A DNA stretch of 64,000 nt from Rhodobacteraceae bacterium KLH11 (GCA_000158135.1 DS999531.1:1676755-1740754), one strand, 5' to 3'. Positions 54,396-63,921 are shown, counted from the first letter of the stretch. Translations and numbers: made by a program. Notes: generated by a model from the letters alone, not told the origin.

Positions 54396-55043
54396 ATGAG
54401 CGATACCTATGATCCCCCCAACACGCCTCTGGACGTGCTGTTTGAAGACACACAGTTGATTGTTGTGAACAAACCTGCGGGCTTGCTGTCGGTTCCGGGG
54501 CGTGGGGAACATCTGGCCGATTGCCTGCTGACCCGCGTGCAGGCGGCGTTTCCGCAGGCATTGCTGGTGCATCGGCTGGATCGGGATACGTCAGGCGTGA
54601 TGGTCTTTGCACAGACGCCGCATGCGCAGCGGCATCTGGGGCTGCAGTTCGAAAACCGCCAGACCCGCAAGACCTATATCGCGCGTGTCTGGGGCCGGGT
54701 CGAGGCAAAGACGGGCACGGTTGATCTGCCGCTGATCGTCGATTGGCCCAATCGCCCGCGTCAGATGGTGTGTCATGAGACAGGCAAATCAGCCATCACC
54801 GACTGGCGGGTTGTCAAATATGAAGGCGAGACCACGCGGATACGCCTGTTCCCGAAAACCGGGCGGTCGCATCAGCTGCGTGTTCACATGCAGGCGCTGG
54901 GCTCTCCGATCCTGGGCGATCCGTTTTACGCGGAAGGCCCGGCGCGTGCGTTCCCACGGCTGATGCTGCATTCGGAAGAATTGCGGCTCAAGAACCCCGA
55001 AGGCGGGGTTTCGATGAAATTCCGCGCGCCCGCGACGTTCTGA
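54396..55043 (+). CDS. RluA-family pseudouridine synthase
   Basis: A 215-residue pseudouridine synthase, short like Escherichia coli RluA (219 residues), without an S4 domain. The catalytic Asp62 lies in VHRLDRDTSGVMVFA; the later KTYIARVWG and FPKTGRSHQLRVHMQ blocks are complete. RluA modifies U746 in 23S rRNA and U32 in some tRNAs; which applies here is not shown. The ATG at 54396 is chosen from homology, the SD being weak. Confidence 0.9.
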   Translation: MSDTYDPPNTPLDVLFEDTQLIVVNKPAGLLSVPGRGEHLADCLLTRVQAAFPQALLVHRLDRDTSGVMVFAQTPHAQRHLGLQFENRQTRKTYIARVWGRVEAKTGTVDLPLIVDWPNRPRQMVCHETGKSAITDWRVVKYEGETTRIRLFPKTGRSHQLRVHMQALGSPILGDPFYAEGPARAFPRLMLHSEELRLKNPEGGVSMKFRAPATF

Positions 55044-55045
55044 GC

Positions 55046-55231
55046 TCAGGCGCTGCTGGCCCACAATATCTTTAGATTGCCCAGAGAAAAACGTCTGGTG
55101 CGCTTGACGGGACGCATGGATTTGCACGTGTGGATGGCTGCGCGTTCGATCCTGAACCTGCGCAAGGCCTGATGCTGAGACCAGCGGCCCAGTTGCAGGG
55201 TCATCATCACATGGTGGTCGCGGCTTGGCAT
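55046..55231 (-). CDS. Small basic hypothetical protein
   Basis: A 61-residue very basic peptide with MPSRDHHVMMTLQLGRWSQH at its start and RTRRFSLGNLKILW near its end. The ATG has CAGGAG eight bases upstream, and codon use resembles the neighbours. It lies in a space otherwise empty, between an rRNA pseudouridine synthase gene and a WYL regulator, and its start is 46 bases from the palindromic site of that regulator. No family is recognised; it could be a small regulated gene or chance. Confidence 0.5.
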   Translation of the reverse strand: MPSRDHHVMMTLQLGRWSQHQALRRFRIERAAIHTCKSMRPVKRTRRFSLGNLKILWASSA

Positions 55232-55276
55232 CGGGTTTCTCCTGTTTCGTGAGGGCCTGATTGTTGCCCAGCACTA

Positions 55277-55315
55277 CTGACACCACCCTGTCAGGGGTGT
55301 GTGTTAAGCTGTCAG
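55277..55315. promoter_or_regulatory. Palindromic operator-like site before the WYL regulator
   Basis: CTGACA (55277-55282) and TGTCAG (55289-55294) form a 6-6-6 inverted repeat, and a further TGTCAG half-site lies at 55310-55315. They sit in the 104-base divergent gap between the 61-codon gene and the WYL gene and could be the binding site of that regulator. Confidence 0.55.
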
Positions 55316-55335
55316 CAGATCGCAAGGAGACCTTG

Positions 55336-56028
55336 ATGCGTCGTTCGACCCGCCTGTTTGAAATTATCCAGATTTTGCGCGCTGCAGAGATGCCCGTTAC
55401 GGCCGAAGCACTGGCGGCCAAGCTCGAAGTATCGGTGCGCACTGTTTATCGCGACATCGCGGCGTTGCAGGCGCAGCGGACGCCGATCGAGGGTGAGGCA
55501 GGGGTGGGTTACCTGATGCGGCGTGGCTATGATCTGCCGCCGCTGAACTTTGATGCCGAAGAAGTTGAGGCGCTGTGGGTTGGCCTGTCGATGCTGGCCC
55601 GAACCGGCGACAGTACGTTACAGCAGGCTGCGGATCGTGTCTGTCGCAAGATCGAAGCACTGCGCGCCCCGGCTGACTGGCTGCAGGTTGCGCCATGGGG
55701 GGCGCCGATGGATGATCCTGCAAAGGGGTGTGTGCAGGTTGTGAACTATCGCGAGGCAATCCGGGCCGAGCGCAAGATACACATCACCTATGTGAACGCC
55801 GAAGGCGCACGCACGCAGCGCACAGTCCGACCCGTTGCACTGATTTACCATATCGAGTGCACGATGCTGGTTGCGTGGTGCGAGTTGCGAAACGGGTTCC
55901 GCCATTTCCGAACAGACCGGATCTGGGCGTGCGAGATGACCGAGGATCACTTTTGCGGCCAGGGCGGGCCGTTGCGCGCAATCTGGCAAGAACAAAACCC
56001 GTGGGACACCTCTGCCGGGGCGGCCTGA
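55336..56028 (+). CDS. YafY-type HTH-WYL transcriptional regulator
   Basis: A 230-residue regulator. The N-terminal HTH (about 1-60) reads RRSTRLFEIIQILRAAEMPVTAEALAAKL followed by SVRTVYRDIAALQAQRTPIEGEAGVGYLM, the YafY signature. The second half (about 130-215) is a WYL ligand-binding domain. WYL regulators sense nucleic acids or small ligands and often control DNA repair or their own operon. AGGAG precedes the ATG. An operator-like palindrome lies just upstream, suggesting autoregulation. Confidence 0.88.
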   Translation: MRRSTRLFEIIQILRAAEMPVTAEALAAKLEVSVRTVYRDIAALQAQRTPIEGEAGVGYLMRRGYDLPPLNFDAEEVEALWVGLSMLARTGDSTLQQAADRVCRKIEALRAPADWLQVAPWGAPMDDPAKGCVQVVNYREAIRAERKIHITYVNAEGARTQRTVRPVALIYHIECTMLVAWCELRNGFRHFRTDRIWACEMTEDHFCGQGGPLRAIWQEQNPWDTSAGAA

Positions 56029-56146
56029 GTGGCGGGTATTTGCCGATCTCACTCATTTGTTGCTTGAGGCCCTTCATCGCCGCCGTGTTATACTGGGCAG
56101 AACGAAACGAACCCGGAGAACGGGTATCGGAGCAGAAGGTGATTCC

Positions 56147-56818
56147 ATGACGATTTCCAGAAGTGTTTTAACGGTCGGATTGTGCTCGGCCCTGTTTCTT
56201 GGTGCCTGTGCCGATCCGGGTACTCTCAATCTGCCAGCAGACCCCAATCAGAACGCCAAACAGGGTGCGCTGCTGGGGGGGCTGATCGGGGCCGGTGTTG
56301 GCGCGATTGCAAATGACTCTGACCCGTTGCTTGGGGCTCTGGCCGGGGGGGCCATCGGGGCTGCCGGGGGCGGCGTGATCGGCAATCAGCTGGACCGGCA
56401 GGCGGCTGAGCTGCGCCAGCAGCTGGCCAATGACGGGATCATCATCACAAATGCCGGGGATCGCCTGATCGTCACCGTGCCGAATGACATAACTTTTGCC
56501 ACCGACAGCTCGACCGTGAACCCGGCGCTGCGGGCGGATCTGGTCCGGGTGGGGCAGAACCTGGTGCGTTATCCCAACTCAAGCGTACAGGTCATCGGCC
56601 ACACAGACAGCACGGGCGAGGCATCCTATAATCAGGGCCTGTCCGAGCGGCGCGCGCGTTCGGTCGCGGATATTTTGCAGGCAAATGGTGTGAACGGTGC
56701 GCGCCTCAGCACGATTGGTCTGGGTGAAAATCGCCCGGCGGCCTCGAACCTGACGCCCGAAGGGCGGGCCCGGAACCGCCGGGTCGATATCGAGATTATC
56801 CCCAACGGAAACGCATAA
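56147..56818 (+). CDS. OmpA-family lipoprotein with glycine zipper
   Basis: A 223-residue lipoprotein (lipobox LFLGAC, acylated Cys21). Residues about 38-85 form a glycine-zipper-like membrane segment (GALLGGLIGAGVGAIA and GALAGGAIGAAGGGVIG). The C-terminal OmpA domain (about 105-215) binds peptidoglycan through VIGHTDSTGEASYNQGLSERRA and RNRRVDIEI, where the Asp and Arg that contact meso-diaminopimelate are in place. It should anchor the outer membrane to the wall. AAGGTG precedes the ATG; a terminator follows. Confidence 0.92.
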   Translation: MTISRSVLTVGLCSALFLGACADPGTLNLPADPNQNAKQGALLGGLIGAGVGAIANDSDPLLGALAGGAIGAAGGGVIGNQLDRQAAELRQQLANDGIIITNAGDRLIVTVPNDITFATDSSTVNPALRADLVRVGQNLVRYPNSSVQVIGHTDSTGEASYNQGLSERRARSVADILQANGVNGARLSTIGLGENRPAASNLTPEGRARNRRVDIEIIPNGNA

Positions 56819-56824
56819 TAGTCC

Positions 56825-56848
56825 GGGGCACCTGCGGGTGCCCTTTTT
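56825..56848 (+). terminator. Intrinsic terminator after the OmpA lipoprotein
   Basis: GGGCACC (56826-56832) pairs perfectly with GGTGCCC (56837-56843) around TGCG and is followed by five Ts. Confidence 0.85.
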
Positions 56849-56934
56849 CCGCACATGGCCTGCGCGCGCCCGGGGCTTTGATCCGGTGCGGCTGCGGGTC
56901 ATCTATGACTGACACACAGCAACGGAGTTGACGC

Positions 56935-57477
56935 ATGTCCGATTCAATCCTGTTGGGCCTTTCTGGCTCGTTGCGCAAGAATGCGACCAATCGCAAATTG
57001 TTGCGTGAGGCCGCGCGCCTGTTTGCGCCTGGCACCTATATCGAAGCTGACCTGAAACTGCCGCTGTATGACGGTGATCTGGAAGATGCAGAAGGTATCC
57101 CCGAAGTGGTGCAAACCCTCGCGGACCAGATCGCGCAGGCCCATGCGGTGATCATCTCGACCCCGGAATACAACAAGGGGCCTTCGGGCGTTCTGAAAAA
57201 CGCGCTGGATTGGGTCAGCCGAACGGATGGGAAACCCTGGATGGACAAGCCGCTGGCGGTGATGTCTTCGGCGGCAGGGCGTGCGGGCGGCGAGCGCGCC
57301 CAGATGATCCTGCGGTCTTACATGGTTCCGTTTCAGCCGCGTATTCTGCCGGGCCCCGAGATTCACCTGTCGGACAGCGCCAACGAGTTCGAAGCAGACG
57401 GGCGGCTGGCCAATGACCGTTATGAGCGGAACCTGCAAAACCTGATGCAGAAGTTGCGGGCCGAAGCCGGGATATGA
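56935..57477 (+). CDS. NADPH-dependent FMN reductase-like protein
   Basis: A 180-residue flavodoxin-like reductase. GLSGSLRKNATNRKLL (8-23) is the FMN phosphate loop, and STPEYNKGPSGVLKNALDW (about 75-93) is the family core motif. Members reduce quinones, chromate, azo dyes or FMN for monooxygenases. Substrate here is unknown. GGAG precedes the ATG. The MaoC-like gene follows after 46 bases. Confidence 0.9.
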   Translation: MSDSILLGLSGSLRKNATNRKLLREAARLFAPGTYIEADLKLPLYDGDLEDAEGIPEVVQTLADQIAQAHAVIISTPEYNKGPSGVLKNALDWVSRTDGKPWMDKPLAVMSSAAGRAGGERAQMILRSYMVPFQPRILPGPEIHLSDSANEFEADGRLANDRYERNLQNLMQKLRAEAGI

Positions 57478-57523
57478 GCCAGCCCCGCTTGCTGGCGGCC
57501 GCCACAACGCATAAGCTGCTTTT

Positions 57524-58336
57524 ATGGCTGATGAACATCCGCGAGAGTTTCGGGCCGATATACTGGACCCCGCCCGCGCCGCTGCGCTGCAGGTGACGCT
57601 GGGGCAGGAGCCATCGGTTGCAGCCGGATCGCCCTTACCGCCGTTCTTCCATCAGCTTTACTTCTGGTCACCCCGCGCACCCGGTGAACTGGGGCGTGAC
57701 GGGCATCCGCAAGTGGGTGATAGCCTGATCCCCGATATGGGCTTGCCCCGGCGCATGTGGGCCGCCGGGCGGCTGCAGTTTCGCCAGCCCCTCATTGCAG
57801 GTGTTGCGGCCGAGCGATGTTCGGTCAGGGAAAGCGTGACCTCAAAGGCCGGGCGAACCGGACCATTGGGATTTGTCACCTTGCGTCATGAGGTCTCGCA
57901 GAACGGCGCGCTGTGTCTGACCGAATGGCAGGATCTGGTGTATCGCCAAGCCCCCTCGGCCAACGTGCCCCCGCCAGAGCCGCCGGTTGCGCGGTTGGAT
58001 GCAGAGGATCAGCGCGCGGTTGCGTTCGACACGACCTTGCTGTTTCGCTATTCGGCGCTGACCTTCAATGGGCACCGCATCCATTACGATCTTGACTATG
58101 CCCGCGATGTTGAAGGTTATTCGGGTCTGGTTGTTCACGGACCTTTGCTCGCCCAGATGCTCATGCTGTTCGCGGTTGAGCATATGGGACCATTGGCCGA
58201 GTTCTCGTTTCGGGCATCTTCCGCGCTGATGCATTTCGAAACGGCGACCTTGTGCCGGAACGGGCACGACCTTTGGGTGCGTGGCCCGGATGGCCGGCAA
58301 TGCATGGCAGCCCATGCAGTGCCGCGGTCAGAGTGA
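57524..58336 (+). CDS. MaoC-like / FAS1-type dehydratase protein
   Basis: A 270-residue protein resembling two-domain (double hot-dog) dehydratases of the mesaconyl-C4-CoA hydratase/HTD2 group. The second half contains FRYSALTFNGHRIHYDLDYA followed by YSGLVVHGPLLAQMLM, the hydratase motif with Asp/His-type active-site residues. It would hydrate a thioester such as mesaconyl- or 3-hydroxyacyl-CoA. Its 3' end overlaps the convergent FAD oxidase by nine bases. Reaction not certain. Confidence 0.85.
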   Translation: MADEHPREFRADILDPARAAALQVTLGQEPSVAAGSPLPPFFHQLYFWSPRAPGELGRDGHPQVGDSLIPDMGLPRRMWAAGRLQFRQPLIAGVAAERCSVRESVTSKAGRTGPLGFVTLRHEVSQNGALCLTEWQDLVYRQAPSANVPPPEPPVARLDAEDQRAVAFDTTLLFRYSALTFNGHRIHYDLDYARDVEGYSGLVVHGPLLAQMLMLFAVEHMGPLAEFSFRASSALMHFETATLCRNGHDLWVRGPDGRQCMAAHAVPRSE

Positions 58337-59362
58337 GGCCCGAGGCAAGAAATCCGCCGGGATCGTATCGTGCCCCTCAAGGATCAGATCTGCCATAACC
58401 TCGGCTATTTTCGGGGCCATGCCAAAGCCGATTTTGAAGCCGCCATTGGCGATAAACTGTCCTTTGTGAAACGGATGTACCCCCAGCATCGGCGCGCGAC
58501 TTTTGCTGCGCGGCCGGACACCTGCCCAGCGTTCAATAACCTCAGCCCCGTGCAGCAAGGGAACCGCGCGCATGGCGCGGTCCAGCACGTCGTCAAGCGC
58601 GGTATCGGTGCTGGTGGGGTCTTCATAGTCACGTTCGGAGGTTGAACCAATGGCCAGAGTCCCATCGGCATGGGGCACGATGTGAACCGCATCTGCGAAG
58701 ATCTGAGGGGCCACACCAGCATCAAAGCGCAGCAGGGCCGCTTGCCCTTTGACGCCGTTGCCAACGGTTTTGCCAAATGCTGTGCTGAGCTCTTGCAGCC
58801 CCGCAAGCCCGGTGGCGTGAACCACCTGTCCTTTGTCCGGTGCCCCGGGGACGATGTCGATCCCCATCACGGCAAGTGCTGCAACCAGAGCTGCACAGGC
58901 ACGCCGGGGATGCATTCGGGCGCTGAGCGTATCAAGAATAACAAACCCTGTCGGGCTGGGCGGACACCATGCTCCGATCTGATCTGTGGCCATGACACGC
59001 CAATCAGCGCGCCCCTGCCAAAGCTCGGCCGCCGTCTTTTCCCGTGCCCGCGCCAGTTCCAACCCACGCGCATCCGTGATCGGTTGCAGCCGTCCCAGTC
59101 GTGCATATCCGGGCGACACACCTCCTGTCGCTTCGACCTGCGTCCAGAACGGCTCGGCCATGATCAGGCTTTCGAATTGAAAGGCTTTCTTGGCGTTCCA
59201 GTTTTCGGGCACATGCGGGGCCAGCGCGCCCACCAACCCGCCGCTGGACCCGGCACCGGGGCCAAAGGGGTCGACGACCTGCACCTTTGCGCCGCGCCGG
59301 GCGCAGGTCCAGGCAATGGACAGGCCGAAAATCCCGGCACCACGCACTGTTACATCGACCAT
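58328..59362 (-). CDS. DAO-family FAD oxidoreductase (possible MnmC oxidase domain)
   Basis: A 344-residue FAD enzyme of the DAO superfamily: VRGAGIFGLSIAWTCARRG (6-24), GPGAGSSGGLVGALAPHVPENW, and the late ERWAGVRPRSKSRAPMLG and NGGFKIGFGMAP segments. This pattern (GGL...PH near the N-terminus) is that of the C-terminal oxidase domain of MnmC, which converts cmnm5s2U34 to nm5s2U34 in tRNA, and also of ThiO-like glycine oxidases. It lies divergent from mnmD, so a split MnmC is plausible. The ATG at 59362 is chosen over a TTG two codons earlier. Confidence 0.75.
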   Translation of the reverse strand: MVDVTVRGAGIFGLSIAWTCARRGAKVQVVDPFGPGAGSSGGLVGALAPHVPENWNAKKAFQFESLIMAEPFWTQVEATGGVSPGYARLGRLQPITDARGLELARAREKTAAELWQGRADWRVMATDQIGAWCPPSPTGFVILDTLSARMHPRRACAALVAALAVMGIDIVPGAPDKGQVVHATGLAGLQELSTAFGKTVGNGVKGQAALLRFDAGVAPQIFADAVHIVPHADGTLAIGSTSERDYEDPTSTDTALDDVLDRAMRAVPLLHGAEVIERWAGVRPRSKSRAPMLGVHPFHKGQFIANGGFKIGFGMAPKIAEVMADLILEGHDTIPADFLPRASL

Positions 59363-59417
59363 TGCCAATCCCCTTTTCCTTGTTCAGTGTCGCGCCGCTT
59401 AGCTACAGGATTCCCCG

Positions 59418-60083
59418 ATGGCAAACCAGCGTGCCAAATTGACATGGACCGAGGATCAGATCCCGGTCTCGGGCCAGTTTGATGATCCCTATTACTCGTT
59501 GCAGAACGGGTTGGAGGAGACCCGGCATGTGTTTCTGGCGGGCAATGATCTGCCTGCACGGTTTGTGCCGGGGTTCCGCATTGCCGAGCTGGGTTTTGGC
59601 ACCGGTTTGAATCTGCTGACGGCCTGGTCCGCATGGGAGGCATCGGGCCAGACCACGCCCCTGCACTTTACGAGTTTCGAGGCCTACCCGATGGCACCCG
59701 ATGACATGGCGCGCGCGCTGGCGTGTTTTCCTGAACTGGCGCCATGGGCTGATCGGTTTCTTGCGCATTGGACAGGTGCGGCCTGTACGCTCGAAACACT
59801 GCAGTTCGAGATGGTTCAGGGCGATGCCCGGCAGACATTGCCGCGCTGGAACGGCGTTGCCGATGGGTGGTTTCTGGATGGGTTTTCCCCGGCGAAGAAT
59901 CCCGAATTGTGGGGCGCGGAGCTGATGCAGCAGGTTGCGGATCATACCGTCAGCGGCGGAACAGCTGCGACCTATACGGCCGCCGGGTTTGTGCGGCGCG
60001 GTCTGGCCGAGGCCGGTTTCACCGTCACCCGCAGCCCCGGCTTTGGCCGAAAGCGGCATATGACACGGGCCGTGCGGGCATGA
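59418..60083 (+). CDS. mnmD: tRNA U34 methyltransferase MnmD (MnmC N-domain-like)
   Basis: A 221-residue DUF752 protein equal to the methyltransferase half of MnmC, which turns nm5s2U34 into mnm5s2U34 in tRNA wobble positions. Signatures are DDPYYSLQNGLEETRHVFLAG, the SAM-binding IAELGFGTGLNLL (about 55-67), and WFLDGFSPAKNPELW, which ends in the family's D-x-F-x-P-x-K/N-PE motif. The oxidase half is missing from this chain, but a DAO gene lies 55 bases away on the other strand. The DMT gene overlaps its stop (ATGA). Confidence 0.9.
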   Translation: MANQRAKLTWTEDQIPVSGQFDDPYYSLQNGLEETRHVFLAGNDLPARFVPGFRIAELGFGTGLNLLTAWSAWEASGQTTPLHFTSFEAYPMAPDDMARALACFPELAPWADRFLAHWTGAACTLETLQFEMVQGDARQTLPRWNGVADGWFLDGFSPAKNPELWGAELMQQVADHTVSGGTAATYTAAGFVRRGLAEAGFTVTRSPGFGRKRHMTRAVRA

Positions 60084-60958
60084 ACCAGACAAACAATGTG
60101 AACGCGGGGATTGCCCTGATGATCGGGGCCACAATTGTGTTTGCTTTGCAGGATGGCATCTCGCGCCATCTGGCGGGCACCTATAACACCTATATGGTGG
60201 TCATGATCCGGTACTGGTTCTTTGCAGCCTTTGTCATCGCTCTGGCCGCGCGGGCCCCGGGTGGGTTGCGTGCGGCGTCGCATACGCGTCAGCTTGGGCT
60301 TCAGGTGTTGCGGGGGCTGCTGCTGGCGGGTGAGATTTGCGTGGCCGTCTATGGCTTTACAATCCTCGGGCTGATCGAAAGTCAGGCGGTTTTCATCTGT
60401 TACCCCTTGCTCATTGCCGCGCTGAGCGGGCCGATACTGGGCGAAAAGGTTGGCTGGCGTCGATGGTCCGCCATCGGGGTCGGCTGTGTGGGGGTTCTGA
60501 TCATCCTGCAGCCCGGTGTGGGCGTGTTCAACCCGTGGGCCGTGATCCCGCTGATCTCGGCCCTGATGTTTGCGATCTACGGCTTGCTCACCCGCTATGT
60601 GGCGCGACAGGACAGCACCGCAACGAGCTTTTTCTGGACCGGTGTCGCCGGTGCCGTTGCGATGACCTGTGTCGGGGTCTGGTTCTGGGAACCCATGGCC
60701 CGTGCCGATTGGTTCTGGATGGCGCTGCTTTGCGTGACCGGAGCTTTGGGGCATTGGCTGCTGATCAAATGTTATGAGATGGCCGAGGCCAGCGCGGTGC
60801 AACCCTTCGCCTATTTCCATCTGGTCTGGAGTGCGATCCTTGGCATTACAATCTTCAACGAAACCCTGCGTCCGGCAGTGATTGCCGGGGCAGGGCTGGT
60901 TGTGGCGGCGGGCCTTTTCACCCTATGGCGCGAAAGACGAAAGGGTCGTGCCGGTTAG
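60080..60958 (+). CDS. DMT-family (EamA) transporter
   Basis: A 292-residue inner-membrane protein with about ten helices, two EamA repeats and GLLLAGEICVAVYGFTILGLIESQAVFICYPLL as a typical internal stretch. Substrate unknown. Its ATG overlaps the mnmD stop, so the two are translationally coupled. Its 3' end overlaps the convergent lytic transglycosylase gene by 36 bases. Confidence 0.88.
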   Translation: MNQTNNVNAGIALMIGATIVFALQDGISRHLAGTYNTYMVVMIRYWFFAAFVIALAARAPGGLRAASHTRQLGLQVLRGLLLAGEICVAVYGFTILGLIESQAVFICYPLLIAALSGPILGEKVGWRRWSAIGVGCVGVLIILQPGVGVFNPWAVIPLISALMFAIYGLLTRYVARQDSTATSFFWTGVAGAVAMTCVGVWFWEPMARADWFWMALLCVTGALGHWLLIKCYEMAEASAVQPFAYFHLVWSAILGITIFNETLRPAVIAGAGLVVAAGLFTLWRERRKGRAG

Positions 60959-62905
60959 CTCTTTCGAGAACGGAACCGGCAAAGGAGCCTGACCCAGACG
61001 TGCGCGATAGACCGGCAGGCTTTCGGCAACACGCATCACGTAGTTGCGGGTTTCCTTGAACGGAATGGTCTCAATCCAGTCAACCACGTCCACTTCGCCC
61101 GTTCGGGGATCACCGTATCGCTCCATCCACGAGATCGGCCGGCGCGGCCCCGCGTTATAGCCCGCAGCCATCATCACGACGTTGCCGTTGAAATCCTCGG
61201 CCAGTGTTGCGAGGTAATTCGCCCCCAGTTTGGCGTTGTATTGCCAGTCCGAGGTCAAGCGCCCGGTTTTGTGACCCCCGAGAATACCAAGATCCTGCGC
61301 CACCAGCTTGGCGGTGGCTGGCATCACCTGCATCAGCCCGCGTGCCCCGGCACCACTGATCACGACCGGGTCAAACTCGCTCTCGCGGCGGGCAATGGCC
61401 AGCGTCATCTCTTTGGCCATGGGCAGGCCCATATCGGCGACCGGATGCACCGGATAATAGGCCGCGGGCACCACCACTCCGGTTGTCGCCGCGCGCTTGG
61501 CGATCATTACGGCCAGATGTGGCTCGTTCAGTTCCAGCACCAGATCGCCCAGCTGCATCGCTTCGGTCTGGTCCAGACTTTCCACCAGATGCGTCAGGAA
61601 CCGTTCTGACAGGTTGGGCTCGCCTGCGCGCAACAGCAACAGCCCAGCCTCCAACACGCTGGACTGGGCAAACCCGGCCTGTTTCCAATGCGGCGCGCGG
61701 CGTGGATTGGCCAATTCGGTGTCGAAGGGGCGACCGATCTGCTCGGCGGCCAGCAACCCGTAGAACGAGGTCTGATAGTCCGCCCCTTCCGCATAAGCCG
61801 CATGCGCTTTGTCAGCATCCCCCTGGGCAGCATAAGCGCGACCCAGCCAATACCCGCCACGCCCCTTCGAGATCGGCGATTGCACTGCATCCGAGAAATT
61901 CTGGAAATGGCGCACGGCTGTGGCCGGATCGTTCAGCTTGCGCAGGGCCAGAAAGCCAGACAGCCATTCAAGGTCGGCATAGCTATACCCCATCTCAGGC
62001 GTCATATGGTGATTGGCGGCAATTGCATAGGCGCGCTCGGGATCGCCAGTGCGCATCTCCAGCCGTGCCAGCCTGCGCCGCCCTTCCGCCCATTTATCCG
62101 GCTCACCCAGCGATTTTGGTCCGGTTGAGCGCGCCAGCATCAAATCGATGGCGCTGTCGTCCAGCTCTTTCCGGTCGCGCCAGACGAACCTGTCAAACGC
62201 CAGCCCGGGCGAAGAGGCCAGCGATTTCGGCACAGCCGCCACCTTGCCATCCACGCCGTTTTGCCGCTTTTGCAGGGCAATGCGCGCCTCGGCCAGCTTG
62301 CGCTGATCGCCATCCACAAGCGGCAGCATCTGTCCGGCGCTGACCAGATGGCCATCCCATAGCATCCGATCCAGCCGGGCAGCGTGGTGCGGTTTCAGCA
62401 GCTTGCCGAAGTTTTCCAGATAGTTCTTTTGCAGCCCCGATCCCATTGGCATGGTGCGCCACGCGGTGACGATATCAGCCTCAGCCTCACCATGGCGTCC
62501 TTTGGCCATCAGCGCGACGGCATAGTTCAATGCGCCTTCGGCCGTTTGCGGGGGAAGTGCTGAATAGAATTTCAGCACCCTGTCAGGGTCGGCATTGGTG
62601 AAAGACGGCTCGCTCTTGCGGCGCAGCCATGCCAGACCGGGCCAGTCGGGCCGCCGTTCCAGAAACACCAGCACATCGCCCGAACTGCCATAGCCTTCGC
62701 GCAGCCAGTGCCAGACAATGATGTCGCGCGCCACCGATCCACGCTGACCGGCCACGCGCAATGCGGCGTTCCAGTCGCCCTTGCGCATCTCATAGAACGC
62801 CGCGCGCAAATCCTGCGTTGCATCCGCCAGGCCACGCTGTGGTTGCAACATCATCACCAAAGTCATCGCCATTACCAGCGACAGAATCCGTCTCATCCCT
62901 TGCAT
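60923..62905 (-). CDS. Soluble lytic transglycosylase (Slt70-like)
   Basis: A 660-residue periplasmic enzyme. A signal peptide ([17 protein letters not shown]... to GLA-DAT) is followed by a long all-alpha superhelical domain (about 30-480) of TPR-like repeats. The C-terminal SLT domain (about 500-640) has the catalytic Glu in [10 protein letters not shown], then [17 protein letters not shown] and [11 protein letters not shown]. It releases 1,6-anhydro-muropeptides from peptidoglycan. The start is uncertain: 62905 (MQGMRR) and 62932 are both possible and none has an ideal SD. Confidence 0.9.
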   Translation of the reverse strand: MQGMRRILSLVMAMTLVMMLQPQRGLADATQDLRAAFYEMRKGDWNAALRVAGQRGSVARDIIVWHWLREGYGSSGDVLVFLERRPDWPGLAWLRRKSEPSFTNADPDRVLKFYSALPPQTAEGALNYAVALMAKGRHGEAEADIVTAWRTMPMGSGLQKNYLENFGKLLKPHHAARLDRMLWDGHLVSAGQMLPLVDGDQRKLAEARIALQKRQNGVDGKVAAVPKSLASSPGLAFDRFVWRDRKELDDSAIDLMLARSTGPKSLGEPDKWAEGRRRLARLEMRTGDPERAYAIAANHHMTPEMGYSYADLEWLSGFLALRKLNDPATAVRHFQNFSDAVQSPISKGRGGYWLGRAYAAQGDADKAHAAYAEGADYQTSFYGLLAAEQIGRPFDTELANPRRAPHWKQAGFAQSSVLEAGLLLLRAGEPNLSERFLTHLVESLDQTEAMQLGDLVLELNEPHLAVMIAKRAATTGVVVPAAYYPVHPVADMGLPMAKEMTLAIARRESEFDPVVISGAGARGLMQVMPATAKLVAQDLGILGGHKTGRLTSDWQYNAKLGANYLATLAEDFNGNVVMMAAGYNAGPRRPISWMERYGDPRTGEVDVVDWIETIPFKETRNYVMRVAESLPVYRARLGQAPLPVPFSKELTGTTLSSFAP

Positions 62906-63030
62906 TCCCCAACAAACCAAGGATACAGCCATGCAGGATAACTCGTGCGCTGTCGGGATCAACTCACAAACTCCGGATCGTTCCGGACCGATGCGCAAAA
63001 AGCAGCAGACTGTACCTTAAGGAGCGTCCC

Positions 63031-63903
63031 ATGTTCAAAGGCTCGATGCCAGCCCTGGTCACCCCGTTCAGCAATGGCGCATTGGACCTGGAGACGCTCA
63101 AACACTTGGTAGAGTGGCAGATTCAGCAAGGCTCAACCGGCCTTGTGCCTGTGGGGACCACAGGTGAAAGCCCCACCCTCAGCCATGAAGAGCATGAAAC
63201 GGTTATCGCCGAGGTGGTCAAGGCCGCCGCTGGCCGTGTGCCCGTCATTGCGGGGGCTGGCTCAAACAACACGGTCGAGGCTGTTCGATTCGTTCAGTTC
63301 GCCCAAAAGATCGGTGCCGAGGCGGCTCTGGTCGTGACCCCCTATTACAACAAGCCCACCCAGAAAGGCCTGTTGGCGCATTTTCAGACATTGCATGATT
63401 GCGCAGATATCCCGATCATCATCTACAATATCCCGGGGCGTTCGATCGTTGACATGACGCCCGAAACGATGGCTGAGCTGGCCAGGCTGCCGCGCATTGT
63501 CGGTGTCAAGGATGCCACCGGCGATCTGGCGCGTGTCAGCCAGCAACGTGCAAGCTGCGGGGCCGATTTCTGCCAGCTTTCCGGTGAGGACGCGACTGCG
63601 CTGGGCTTTAACGCTCATGGCGGCGTCGGCTGCATCTCGGTCACCGCCAATGTGGCGCCCAAACTCTGTGCCGAATTTCAGCAGGCAACCCTTGCCGGGG
63701 ATTATGTCACTGCACTGGCGTATCAGGATCGCCTGATGCCTCTGCACGAAGCGATCTTTATCGAACCCGGTCTGGTCGGCGCAAAATATGCGCTCAGCAA
63801 GCTTGGTTTGTGCAGCACAGAAATACGTTCTCCACTAACCGATCTGGATGACAGCACCAAGGCAGCCATCGAAGCTGCAATGGCGCATGCCGGCCTGATC
63901 TGA
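63031..63903 (+). CDS. dapA: 4-hydroxy-tetrahydrodipicolinate synthase
   Basis: A 290-residue class I aldolase that makes the first committed intermediate of lysine and diaminopimelate synthesis from pyruvate and aspartate semialdehyde. The Schiff-base Lys160 is in VGVKDATGD; Thr44/Thr45 ([10 protein letters not shown]) and Tyr132 (IIYNIPGRS) complete the active-site triad. AAGGAG precedes the ATG. It follows the divergent lytic transglycosylase and ends at a terminator. Confidence 0.97.
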   Translation: MFKGSMPALVTPFSNGALDLETLKHLVEWQIQQGSTGLVPVGTTGESPTLSHEEHETVIAEVVKAAAGRVPVIAGAGSNNTVEAVRFVQFAQKIGAEAALVVTPYYNKPTQKGLLAHFQTLHDCADIPIIIYNIPGRSIVDMTPETMAELARLPRIVGVKDATGDLARVSQQRASCGADFCQLSGEDATALGFNAHGGVGCISVTANVAPKLCAEFQQATLAGDYVTALAYQDRLMPLHEAIFIEPGLVGAKYALSKLGLCSTEIRSPLTDLDDSTKAAIEAAMAHAGLI

Positions 63904-63921
63904 AAGCGACCCGGCAACACC

